Source of the DNA: Acidovorax soli
GTDB lineage: Bacteria > Pseudomonadota > Gammaproteobacteria > Burkholderiales > Burkholderiaceae_C
Direction: 5' to 3'
Length of the DNA: 64,000 bases
Assembly: GCF_014207955.1 (NCBI RefSeq)
Contig: NZ_JACHLK010000002.1
Coordinates: forward strand, 248,001 to 312,000
Shown here: positions 8,684 through 17,214 of the stretch, one piece after another
Layout of the letters: every line of letters begins with the position of its first letter
Numbering within the stretch: the first letter of the stretch is position 1
Notes under the pieces: generated by a model
Told to the model about the DNA's origin: nothing
Databases searched by the model: none
What the model saw: only the letters and a program-made list of their open reading frames with translations
Translations under genes and position numbers: made by a program

Positions 8684-9103
8684 ATGACGCCATCCATCAC
8701 CACCGCCAGCGCATCCCGCCAGGCCATCGCCACCGCAGAGGCCTGGCAGGCCATGGCCGCGCAGCGCGACTTCGCACCCGCTGCGGCGCTGCTGCACCCC
8801 GACGCCGTGCTGCACTCGCCGCTGGACCACCAGATCCTGGTGGGCCGCCAGCAGGTCGCCGGCATCCTGGGCATGGCTTTCGGCATGTACAGCCGGTTCT
8901 CCTATGGCCAGCCCCTGTGGAGCCAGGAGGGCCACCAGCTCGCGCTGCCATTCGAGGGACAGATGGGGCCGCATGCCGCACGCGGGGTGGACCTGCTCAC
9001 CCTGGATGGCGAGGGGCGCGTGACGGCCCTCGAGATCTTCCTGCGCCCGCTGGCCGTGGTCAGCTACCTGGCAGGGCAGGTGGCCCGTCTGCAGCCTGCG
9101 TGA
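8684..9103 (+). CDS. SnoaL-like / NTF2-fold protein
   Basis: A 139-residue protein with the NTF2-like alpha+beta cone pattern: an N-terminal helix (ATAEAWQAMAAQRDFAPAAALL), then HPDAVLHSPL, a helix with GRQQVAGILGMAF, and C-terminal strands including VDLLTLDGEGRVTALEIFLRP. SnoaL-type proteins bind or isomerise small hydrophobic ligands; the ligand here is unknown. There is no signal peptide. A tgagggag site sits 8 bp before the ATG at 8684. It is divergent from the MmyB-like regulator, its probable controller. Confidence 0.82.
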   Translation: MTPSITTASASRQAIATAEAWQAMAAQRDFAPAAALLHPDAVLHSPLDHQILVGRQQVAGILGMAFGMYSRFSYGQPLWSQEGHQLALPFEGQMGPHAARGVDLLTLDGEGRVTALEIFLRPLAVVSYLAGQVARLQPA

Positions 9104-9276
9104 GGCCTGTGTGGGGGATGGGACCTCAGGCCCCGTGCACGGGGCATCCACCAGAGCCCACCCTCTGCTGATCCTGCACCTCTGGCGCGTCAGCTTCCCG
9201 CAAGCCCGTCATGAATAATTATGAATTCAGAAATGCACCCCCGCAGGGGGCGCAGACGAGATGCTGGAGACAAACC

Positions 9277-11181
9277 ATGACAACACGCTACGCAGATTTC
9301 TACCGCCAATCCATCGACCAGCCTGAGGCCTTCTGGGCCGAGCAGGCCCGGCTCATCGACTGGCAGACGCCGCCTGCCCAGATCTGCGACTACAGCAATC
9401 CACCATTTGCCCGCTGGTACGCGGGCGGCACCACCAACCTGTGCCACAACGCGGTGGACCGGCATTTGGCCGACCGTGCCGACCAGCCGGCCCTGGTGGC
9501 CATCTCCACCGAGACGGACAGCGAGCGCAGCTACAGCTTTGCCGAGCTGCATGCCGAGGTGCAGCGCATGGCGGCCGTGCTGCTGGCCTTGGGTGTGACA
9601 AAGGGCGACCGGGTGCTGATCTACATGCCCATGGTGGCCGAGGCGGCGTTTGCCATGCTGGCCTGCACGCGCATCGGGGCGCTGCATTCGGTGGTGTTCG
9701 GCGGCTTTGCCTCGGGCTCGCTGGCCTCGCGCATCGAGGATGCCGAGCCCGTGGCCGTGGTCAGCGCCGATGCCGGATCGCGCGGCGGCAAGGTCGTGCC
9801 CTACAAGCCGCTGCTCGACGAGGCCATCGCCCAGTCGCGCCACAAGCCCCAGGCCGTGCTCATGGTCAACCGCGGCATGGCGCCCATGCCATTGCACCCG
9901 GGCCGTGACCACGACTGGGCCGCCCTGCGTGCCCAGCACCTCGATGCCACCGTGCCCTGCGAGTGGGTGGACGCCACCCACCCCAGCTACACGCTCTATA
10001 CCAGCGGCACCACGGGCAAGCCCAAGGGCGTGCAGCGCGACACCGGTGGCTACGCCGTGGCGCTGGCGGCCAGCATGCAGCACATCTTCGACGCCAAGCC
10101 GGGCGACACCTACTTTGCCACCAGCGACATCGGCTGGGTGGTGGGGCACAGCTACATCGTCTACGGCCCGCTGATCGCGGGCATGACCACCATCATGTAC
10201 GAGGGCTTGCCCATCCGCCCTGATGCGGGCGTGTGGTGGAGCATCGTCGAGAAGTACCGCGTGACGCACATGTTCTCGGCCCCCACCGCCGTGCGTGTGC
10301 TCAAGAAGCAGGATGCGAGCTGGCTGCGCAAGTACGACGTATCGAGCCTCAAGGCCTTGTGGCTGGCCGGCGAGCCGCTGGACGAGCCCACGGCGCAGTG
10401 GATCAGCGATGCGCTGCAGGTGCCCATCATCGACAACTACTGGCAGACCGAGACCGGCTGGCCCATCCTCACGCTGGCCAATGGCGTGGAGCCGCAGACC
10501 ACGCGCTTTGGCAGCCCCGGCAAGGCCATGTACGGCTATGCCGTCAAGCTGATCGACGAATCCACGGGTGAGGAGCTCACCGGCGCCCACCAGAAGGGCG
10601 TGGTCGCCATCGAAGGACCGCTGCCGCCGGGCTGCATGCAGACGGTATGGCGCGATGACCAGCGCTTCGTCAACACCTACTGGAAGAGCATCCCGGGCAA
10701 GCTGATCTACAGCACCTTCGACTGGGGCATCCGCGATGCCGACGGCTACCACTTCATCCTGGGCCGCACGGACGATGTGATCAACGTGGCCGGCCACCGC
10801 CTGGGCACGCGCGAGATCGAGGAGAGCATTGCCTCGCACCCCAACATCGCCGAGGTGGCCGTGGTGGGCGTGGCCGACGCGCTCAAGGGCCAGGTGGCCA
10901 TGGCTTTTGCCGTGGCGCGCGATGCCAGCGGGCTCGGTGACCCGGCGGCACGCCTCAAGCTCGAGGGCGAGGTCATGCAGCGCGTGGACCAGCAGCTCGG
11001 CGCCGTGGCCCGGCCCTCACGCGTGCACTTTGTGACCGTGCTGCCCAAGACGCGCAGCGGCAAGCTGCTGCGCCGTGCCCTGCAGGCCGTGGCCGAGCGG
11101 CGCGACCCGGGCGACCTGACCACCATGGAAGACCCGGCCGCGCTGCAGCAGGTGCGCGAGCTCGTCGGGCAGGGCGGTTGA
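9277..11181 (+). CDS. prpE: Propionyl-CoA synthetase
   Basis: An acyl-CoA synthetase (AMP-forming) that activates propionate to propionyl-CoA. The 634 residues match the PrpE branch rather than acetyl-CoA synthetase in the N-terminal YADFYRQSIDQPEAFWAEQA and SNPPFARWYAGG segments. Adenylation motifs are YTSGTTGKPKG, NYWQTETGWPI and the hinge RTDDVINVAGHRLGTREIEE, and the C-terminal PKTRSGKLLRR carries the catalytic Lys. The start at 9277 has a ctggaga site 8 bp upstream; an in-frame ATG at 9211 has none. The methylcitrate genes prpBCD are not nearby, so it stands alone. Confidence 0.93.
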   Translation: MTTRYADFYRQSIDQPEAFWAEQARLIDWQTPPAQICDYSNPPFARWYAGGTTNLCHNAVDRHLADRADQPALVAISTETDSERSYSFAELHAEVQRMAAVLLALGVTKGDRVLIYMPMVAEAAFAMLACTRIGALHSVVFGGFASGSLASRIEDAEPVAVVSADAGSRGGKVVPYKPLLDEAIAQSRHKPQAVLMVNRGMAPMPLHPGRDHDWAALRAQHLDATVPCEWVDATHPSYTLYTSGTTGKPKGVQRDTGGYAVALAASMQHIFDAKPGDTYFATSDIGWVVGHSYIVYGPLIAGMTTIMYEGLPIRPDAGVWWSIVEKYRVTHMFSAPTAVRVLKKQDASWLRKYDVSSLKALWLAGEPLDEPTAQWISDALQVPIIDNYWQTETGWPILTLANGVEPQTTRFGSPGKAMYGYAVKLIDESTGEELTGAHQKGVVAIEGPLPPGCMQTVWRDDQRFVNTYWKSIPGKLIYSTFDWGIRDADGYHFILGRTDDVINVAGHRLGTREIEESIASHPNIAEVAVVGVADALKGQVAMAFAVARDASGLGDPAARLKLEGEVMQRVDQQLGAVARPSRVHFVTVLPKTRSGKLLRRALQAVAERRDPGDLTTMEDPAALQQVRELVGQGG

Positions 11182-11194
11182 AGTTCTCTGCCTC

Positions 11195-11698
11195 TCAGGG
11201 CTTCGCCTGGATCTTGCCCCCCGCAGCGCGAACGCGGGCCTCGATGAGGGCTTGCATCTCGGGCGGCAGATCGGCCACTGGCAGGGTGCTGAACTGGGCC
11301 GGAGAGAACAGCAGCAGCCAGACGCGTTCGAACTGCCAGACCTCCTTGACGCTGCTCCAGGGCAGCGTGGCCAGGCCGGCTTCCGACTGCAGCGTGAAAC
11401 CGTTCTCGTCGGCCCGCAAGGCGGCCCGCGCCATACCGCCCATGGCGCGCAGCTTGGCCATGGCGTTGCGGTAGTGCACGGCATAGACCATCACGCCCAC
11501 CAGCACGCTGATGGCGACGGCCGTGCCGACCACGCCGACCTGCCAGGAGCGGTCGCCCTGCGCGAGCAGCACGCCCAGCCACAGCAGCATGGCCCCGGTC
11601 ACGAGCACCGTGCGCAGCCCCACCGAACGGCGCCAGAAACGAAGGACGGCATGGCGCACCAGATCGGGCGTGTAGTGCAGGGTGGTTTCCAGGGGCAT
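11195..11698 (-). CDS. YcxB-like membrane protein
   Basis: A 167-residue protein with two adjacent membrane segments (about residues 28-46, LRTVLVTGAMLLWLGVLLA, and 52-74) followed by a soluble beta-rich domain containing GFTLQSEAGLATLPWSSVKEVWQFERVWLLLFS. This arrangement and the motif TLPWSSVKEVWQ are typical of the YcxB family, whose function is unknown. The start at 11698 gives the usual short N-terminal YTPDLVRHAVLRFWRR. It is convergent with prpE (13 bp between the stops) and 58 bp downstream of the GGDEF/EAL gene. Confidence 0.8.
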   Translation of the reverse strand: MPLETTLHYTPDLVRHAVLRFWRRSVGLRTVLVTGAMLLWLGVLLAQGDRSWQVGVVGTAVAISVLVGVMVYAVHYRNAMAKLRAMGGMARAALRADENGFTLQSEAGLATLPWSSVKEVWQFERVWLLLFSPAQFSTLPVADLPPEMQALIEARVRAAGGKIQAKP

Positions 11699-11756
11699 GG
11701 GATCGCAGCGGGGGGGCGGACAAAAGGCTGCAGTGTGCCACCGCTTGCAGCGGTGC

Positions 11757-14700
11757 TCAGTGCGGCCGTGAACGCTGCCAGCCTGCCGGCGTCTGCCACT
11801 GGGCCGCCCATTCCACGAACTGCTCCAGGGCCATGGGCCGGGCAATGCAGTAGCCCTGGGCCTGGGCGCAGCCCAGCTGCTGCAGCATCTGGCCCTGCTC
11901 GATGGTTTCCACGCCCTCGGCGATCACGCGGTAGCCGAAGGAGCGCGCCAGGCCGATCACGCCCTGCACGATGGCCAGGTCACCCGGGTCGCCCATCATG
12001 CCGTGCACGAAGCTCTGGTCGATCTTGAGCGTGTCCATGGGCAGGCGCCTCAGGTAGGTCAGCGACGAGTAGCCGGTGCCGAAGTCGTCGAGCGACACGC
12101 TCACTCCCAGTTCGCGCAGCCGCGTCAGCGTCGCCGCCACCGCACTGATGTCGTAGAGCGCGGCGCTTTCGGTGATCTCGATCTCGACCTGGCGCGCATC
12201 GAGGTCGGGGCGCTCGGCCAGCATCCGGGCCATCCAGTCGGCAAAGCCCGGGTGCTGCAGGTGCAGGGCCGAGATGTTGATGCTCAGCGGCAGGGCCAGG
12301 CCATGGCCGTTCAGTTGCCTGAGCAGGTCCAGCGCCGCCCCCACCACCCACTGGCCGAAGCCGATCTCCAGTTCGGTGCCCTCCAGCAGCGGCAAAAAGG
12401 CGCCCGGCGGCAACAGGCCGCGCTCGGGGTGCTGCCAGCGGGACAGGGCCTCGGCGCCCACGACCGCGCCGCTGCGCATGTCGACCTTGGGCTGCAGGTG
12501 CAGGATGAACTGGGCGCCCGCAATGGCCTCCTGCAGGTGCTTGCCCTGCTCGCGCTGCGCCACCAGGGCCCGCTCCTGTGCGGCATCGAACTGGTGGAAG
12601 CGGTTGCGGCCGGCCTGCTTGGCCGCGTACATGGCCTGGTCGGCATGGCGCAGCAGGGTGTCGGCATCGGCCTCGTCCAGCGGGAACACGGTGTAGCCGA
12701 TGCTGGCGGTGACGACCACGCGCTCGGTATCGAGCGCGTAGGGGGCGGAGATGTTCTCCATCACCCGCGAGAGCATGCGTTCGCATTCGGCGGTGTCGGC
12801 CAGGTCGGGCAGCAGCATCACGAACTCGTCGCCGCCCAGTCGGGCCACGCTGTCACCGGGGCGCAGGGCGCGCGTCAGGCGGCCCGCCACCATCACCAGC
12901 AGGCGGTCGCCCGCGCCATGGCCCAGGCGGTCGTTCACGGGCTTGAAGCCATCGAGGTCCAGGTAGCCGACGCCGAGCTGGGTGCCGCGCTCGCGCGCCT
13001 GGTCCAGGCATTCCTGCAGCCGGCGCGCCAGCAGCACCCGGTTGGGCAGGCCGGTCAGGGCGTCGAAGTGCGCCAGCTTCTGCAGCAGCACCTCCTGCTC
13101 GCGCTGGGGCGTCACATCGAGCGCCACGCCCAGCATGCGCTGCGGCTGGCCGCCCGCACCAAAGCTCACGATCTTGCCCAGGTTGCGCACCCAGCGCGTG
13201 CCCTCGTGCGGGGCGGGCACCTTCCAGGTCGCGTCGAACGGCGTGGCCGGCCGTGCCGCATGGCGCGCCACTTCGGCCGTGATGCGGTCGATGTCGTCTG
13301 CCGCCACCGCGCTGGTCCACTGCATCGAGGTCTGGGCGATCGGGCCGGGGTTCTTGCCCTGCATGGCGGCCCAGCGGCTGTCGCCGGTGATGGTGCCGCG
13401 CTCCAGGTCCCAGTCCCACAGGCCCAGCGAGGCGGCAGAGATGGTCAGCGACAGCAGCTCCTCGCGCTCGCGGACCTGCTCTTCCTGGCGCTTGCGGTCG
13501 GTGATGTCGTGCACCGAGAACAGCCAGCAGGGCTCGCCATCGAAATCGATGGGGCGCATGGACTGCAGCACGGTCAGCCGGTTGCCCGGGCGCGCATTGA
13601 GCGTCACTTCGTGGCTGGTCTGGGGGTCTCCGCGCTCGAAGGCTTGTATCAGCTGCTGGCGCTCTTCCGGGGTGAAGATGCCCAGTTGCACGGCAGTGCG
13701 GCCCACGGCCTCGCTGCGCGGTATGCCCAGCAAGGCTTCCCAGGCCGGGTTCACGTCCAGGTACTGGCCATCGCTGCGGCGCGACAGCCCCATGGGGAAG
13801 GGCATGAGCTGGAAGATGCGCGAGAAGCGCTCTTCGGACTGGCGCAGGCGCTCGGTGGCGCGCTTGGCCGCGTCGATGTCCTGCATGACCCCGCGCACGC
13901 GCGTCACGCGGCCGTTCTCGATGACGGGCTCGCCCCGGGCGCGCACCCACAGCAGGTGGCCATCGGCGTGGATCACCTCCAGCTCCAGGCTCCATTCGGC
14001 GCGATCGAGGATGCTCGCGCGGAAATGGTTGCGCAGCGTCTCGCGGTAGGCGGGCGCCACCATGCGGTCGATGTAGTCGGTCGGCAGGGGAGAGCCGGGC
14101 GGCATGCCGTGGATGTCGAAGCACACGTCCGACCAGTAGACCAGGCCCTTGCCGCGCACGTCTTCCCAGGCGCCCAGGCGCGCCAGCCGGCCCGCCTGCT
14201 GCAGCAGGCTGTTGAGGGCGCGCAACTCGTCGCTGGTGCGTTGGGCCTCGGACATGTCGTGAAAAACGAAGACGAAACAGTTTTCGCCATCCACAAGCAC
14301 GGACCGTGCCGACATCAGCCCCGGGATGCGCACGCCACGCCGCTGGGCCACCAGGGGCAGGCGGTCCACCTTGCCGTGGCGCTGGTAGGCGTCCAGCAGG
14401 CGCTTGCGCTCCCCATCGGTGGCCCAGATGGTGAGTTCGGTCGAGGTGCGGCCCACCACCTGGTCGCGCGGCAGCCCGAACATCTCGCAGAACGCCGGGT
14501 TCACATCGAGATAGCGGCCGTCCGAGACGCGGCTGATGCCCGCCGGGTCGGGCAGCGTCTGGTAGAACGAGGTGTACTTGGCCTCGGAGTCGCGCAGTGC
14601 CTGCTGGGTCTCGCGGTGGGCGGAGATGTCCACGTCCATGCCGATCAGGCGCAAGGGCTTGCCCGCGGCATCGCGCAAGGACACCATGCCGCGCGACATC

Positions 14701-15596
14701 AGCCAGCGCCAGCGGCCGGAGGTATCGCGCACACGGAACTCGGCTTCGTAGGTGTCTTCGAGCCCATCCATGGCGCGCGCGAGCTTGGCGGCATTGCGCT
14801 CCCGGTCCACCGGGTGGCGCAGGTCGTACCAGCGCTGCCACAGGTCCGGTGCCTGCAGCGCCTCGTCGCCCAGGCCGAACTGCGCGTAGAAGCTGCCTTC
14901 GCAGCGGAACTTGCGCGTGTCCACATCCCATTCCCAGCGCCCGCCGTTCAGGGAGTCGAGCGCCATGCGCAACTGTTGCTCGCGCTGGCCCAGGGCCCGG
15001 TGGGTCGACTCCTCGGCGTCCATCGACTGGGCCTTGCTGATCAGCAGCAGGCGGCAGCTTCCCAGCACCAGGATGCCGGTACCATGCTGCCAGGGCAGGT
15101 TTTCCCACCAGCTCGCCAGCGTGGGGCCCTCCGCCTGCGCGCCCGCTGCCGTGAGCAGCAGGCCGCTGACCACTGGCAGGCTCAGCGCCAGGCCCAGCAT
15201 TTCCGGCCAGCTGCGTTGGCCCCGGTGGAGGGCCACCTGCCGCCACAGGGCCCCGCAGGCCCAGGCGCCGGCCAGTACCAGCGCCCCTGCGGGTGAGGGC
15301 GCGCCCTGGATCCAGGTGGCCACCAGAAAGGAAAGTCCGGCACACAGGGCGGTGGCGCGCACGCCAAAGCACAGGGCCACGAAGGCGGTGGCCGTGGGGT
15401 AGGCCACCAGGCCGGTGCCGCTGGGCTGGAGGTTGAGCACGGCCAGCATGGCAGCCGACACCAGGCCCCCCGCCAGGCCGGCCAGCCACTCGGTGCGCCG
15501 GGAGGGCGCCAGCACCTCCCGGGGCGGCAACAGGGCCAGGCCCAGGACGGTCAGCAGCAGCAACAGGCTGCCGGCGAGCAGGGTGTTATGCGCCAT
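11757..15596 (-). CDS. Membrane-anchored multi-PAS GGDEF/EAL protein (c-di-GMP turnover)
   Basis: A 1279-residue signalling protein. Several N-terminal membrane helices (about residues 5-190) are followed by roughly five PAS/PAC modules (near 205-325, 335-445, 465-575, 590-700 and 710-830), a GGDEF domain (about 845-1005) and an EAL domain (about 1020-1270). The GGDEF motif is intact (RLGGDEFVML, near residue 920), as are EALSRW, DDFGTGYSSL and AEGVET in the EAL domain, so both synthesis and breakdown of cyclic di-GMP look possible. No GGDEF inhibitory RxxD site was checked. The PAS modules differ in sequence, suggesting several inputs. No partner kinase lies nearby. Confidence 0.93.
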   Translation of the reverse strand: MAHNTLLAGSLLLLLTVLGLALLPPREVLAPSRRTEWLAGLAGGLVSAAMLAVLNLQPSGTGLVAYPTATAFVALCFGVRATALCAGLSFLVATWIQGAPSPAGALVLAGAWACGALWRQVALHRGQRSWPEMLGLALSLPVVSGLLLTAAGAQAEGPTLASWWENLPWQHGTGILVLGSCRLLLISKAQSMDAEESTHRALGQREQQLRMALDSLNGGRWEWDVDTRKFRCEGSFYAQFGLGDEALQAPDLWQRWYDLRHPVDRERNAAKLARAMDGLEDTYEAEFRVRDTSGRWRWLMSRGMVSLRDAAGKPLRLIGMDVDISAHRETQQALRDSEAKYTSFYQTLPDPAGISRVSDGRYLDVNPAFCEMFGLPRDQVVGRTSTELTIWATDGERKRLLDAYQRHGKVDRLPLVAQRRGVRIPGLMSARSVLVDGENCFVFVFHDMSEAQRTSDELRALNSLLQQAGRLARLGAWEDVRGKGLVYWSDVCFDIHGMPPGSPLPTDYIDRMVAPAYRETLRNHFRASILDRAEWSLELEVIHADGHLLWVRARGEPVIENGRVTRVRGVMQDIDAAKRATERLRQSEERFSRIFQLMPFPMGLSRRSDGQYLDVNPAWEALLGIPRSEAVGRTAVQLGIFTPEERQQLIQAFERGDPQTSHEVTLNARPGNRLTVLQSMRPIDFDGEPCWLFSVHDITDRKRQEEQVREREELLSLTISAASLGLWDWDLERGTITGDSRWAAMQGKNPGPIAQTSMQWTSAVAADDIDRITAEVARHAARPATPFDATWKVPAPHEGTRWVRNLGKIVSFGAGGQPQRMLGVALDVTPQREQEVLLQKLAHFDALTGLPNRVLLARRLQECLDQARERGTQLGVGYLDLDGFKPVNDRLGHGAGDRLLVMVAGRLTRALRPGDSVARLGGDEFVMLLPDLADTAECERMLSRVMENISAPYALDTERVVVTASIGYTVFPLDEADADTLLRHADQAMYAAKQAGRNRFHQFDAAQERALVAQREQGKHLQEAIAGAQFILHLQPKVDMRSGAVVGAEALSRWQHPERGLLPPGAFLPLLEGTELEIGFGQWVVGAALDLLRQLNGHGLALPLSINISALHLQHPGFADWMARMLAERPDLDARQVEIEITESAALYDISAVAATLTRLRELGVSVSLDDFGTGYSSLTYLRRLPMDTLKIDQSFVHGMMGDPGDLAIVQGVIGLARSFGYRVIAEGVETIEQGQMLQQLGCAQAQGYCIARPMALEQFVEWAAQWQTPAGWQRSRPH

Positions 15597-15696
15597 GGTG
15601 GCCGTGGCCGGCCCCCTGCGCCGGGGCGTTCAGCCAGGGCCCTGCGGCAAAGCATGTCAGCAGATGAAAAACCGGCGCAGGAACCATGCACCGAGT

Positions 15697-16623
15697 TTAG
15701 GGCCGTTCCGCAGCCCCCCAGGCCGGTGCACGCGTCCTGACAAGCCCGGTTGACAACAGCGTGCCGGTGACGATGACCGCGGCGCAGCCCAGCATCCACA
15801 GGGTGATGCGTTCCTGCAGGAACAGGGCGCCGTAGAGCACCGCGAACACCGGGGTGAGAAAGGTCACGGCCAGCGCCCGGCTCGGGCCCGCGTGGGCGAT
15901 GAGGCGAAAGTACAGGATGTAGGCGATGCCCGTGCACAGCACCGCCATGGCCACGATGGCCGCCCAGGCGCGCGGGCCCGGCATCTGCGCCGGCCACAGC
16001 CAAAGGGTGGGCAGCGCCAGCCCGAGGGCGGCGCCCAGCTGGCTGCCCGTGGCGGTGGCCAGCGGCGGGATGCCCGCCAGATGGGTGCGCGCGAAGCTGG
16101 CCGCCAGGCCATAGAACGCCGACGCCAGCAGGCAGGCGCCGATGGCCCAGTGCGCCTGGTCGGTCTTGAAGCCCGTGCCGGCCGGGGCCCGCCAGGCCAG
16201 CAAGGCCACCCCCAGGAAGCCCAGCGCCAGGCCCAGCCAGCGCAGGCGTCCGATGCGGTCGCCCAGCCACACCCAGGCGATCAGTGCGCCGAACAGGGGT
16301 ACGGTGGCGTTGAGGATGGAGCTCAGGCCTGTGGCGATGTGCAGCACGGCCCAGGAAAACAGCGCGAACGGAATCGCCGAATTGATGATGCCGGCCAGCA
16401 TGATGGGCCGCCAGTGCTGGCGCAGCGCGGGCCAGTGGCCCTGGCGCAGCAGGATGGGCCAGAGGAACAGTGTTGCCAGGGTCACGCGCAGCCCGGCCGT
16501 GGGCAGGGGCCCGAATTCCGAGGCGCCCATGCGCATGAACAGGAAGGAGGCGCCCCAGAGCGAGGCCAGCAGCACAAACTCGCCGATCCAGGCGGAGACG
16601 GGGCGGGTGGCGGAATCGCTCAT
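15697..16623 (-). CDS. EamA/DMT-family transporter
   Basis: A drug/metabolite transporter of 308 residues with about ten predicted membrane helices in two EamA repeats; the first starts with IGEFVLLASLWGASFLFMRMG and the second with WAIGACLLASAFYGLAASF. The signature PLFGALIAWVWLGDRIGRLRWLGLALGFLGVALL and its C-terminal counterpart TPVFAVLYGALFLQERITLWMLGCAAVIVTGTLL are typical. The substrate is unknown. The ATG overlaps the stop of ogt in ATGA, so translation is probably coupled to the repair gene. Confidence 0.92.
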   Translation of the reverse strand: MSDSATRPVSAWIGEFVLLASLWGASFLFMRMGASEFGPLPTAGLRVTLATLFLWPILLRQGHWPALRQHWRPIMLAGIINSAIPFALFSWAVLHIATGLSSILNATVPLFGALIAWVWLGDRIGRLRWLGLALGFLGVALLAWRAPAGTGFKTDQAHWAIGACLLASAFYGLAASFARTHLAGIPPLATATGSQLGAALGLALPTLWLWPAQMPGPRAWAAIVAMAVLCTGIAYILYFRLIAHAGPSRALAVTFLTPVFAVLYGALFLQERITLWMLGCAAVIVTGTLLSTGLVRTRAPAWGAAERP

Positions 16624-17156
16624 GCCGCCAGCAGGTCCAGCGTGCGCGGGCGCGCGCCCTCGATGGCCAGCAGGGCGCCCTTGCGCTCCAGGCCGCCGGC
16701 ATAGCCGGTGAGGCTGCCGTCGGCGCCCAGCACGCGGTGGCAGGGCACGACCACGCTGATCGGGTTGCGTCCCACGGCCGCGCCCACGGCACGCACCGCG
16801 CGCGGGCGGCCCAGGCCGCGGCTGAGGTCGCCATAGGTGGAGGTGGCGCCGCAGCCAATGGCCAGCAGCGCGCGCCAGACCTCCTGCTGGAAGCTGGTGC
16901 CGCCCGACAGGTCCAGCGGCAGGTCGAACGCGCGGCGTTCGCTGCGCAGGAACTGCTGCAGCTGGCCCGCGGCCTCCTGCATCAGGGCATGGCCGCTTAC
17001 CTCGGGCCAGGCCCCGGGGCCGTCGAGCAGGGGCGTGGGCTGGTGCCGTTGGCCATCGAACCACAGGCCGACCAGGCCCTGGGGAGAAGCCGCCAGGCGC
17101 ACGGCGCCCAGCGGGGAGTCGGCGCGCGATTGCACCGTGGCGGGATGGAATTGCAT
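16620..17156 (-). CDS. ogt: Methylated-DNA-[protein]-cysteine S-methyltransferase
   Basis: A suicide repair protein that removes alkyl groups from O6-alkylguanine in DNA onto its own Cys. The 178 residues contain an N-terminal RNase-H-like part (SPLGAVRLAASPQGLVGLWF) and the active-site helix-turn with PCHRV (Cys139), preceded by YGDLSRGLGRPRAVRAVGAAVGRNP, the DNA-binding wing. It overlaps the EamA transporter by 4 bp and lies 58 bp downstream of the Ada-AlkA fusion gene, so the three form one repair operon. This protein supplies the methyltransferase that the fusion lacks. Confidence 0.94.
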   Translation of the reverse strand: MQFHPATVQSRADSPLGAVRLAASPQGLVGLWFDGQRHQPTPLLDGPGAWPEVSGHALMQEAAGQLQQFLRSERRAFDLPLDLSGGTSFQQEVWRALLAIGCGATSTYGDLSRGLGRPRAVRAVGAAVGRNPISVVVPCHRVLGADGSLTGYAGGLERKGALLAIEGARPRTLDLLAA

Positions 17157-17214
17157 GGAAGCGGAGGTTCTTTCTATATGTAGGTGCTGTAGGTGCAGAT
17201 GGGCCGCGGCCATG

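Noticed and set aside
9130..9145. Perfect palindrome GCCCCGTGCACGGGGC after the SnoaL-like gene
   Set aside because: It could be a terminator stem but no T-run follows on either strand, and no regulator is nearby, so no function is claimed.
12003..15296. Open frame of 1097 codons opposite the GGDEF/EAL gene
   Set aside because: Same shadow effect of codon bias; the minus-strand protein has intact PAS, GGDEF and EAL motifs.
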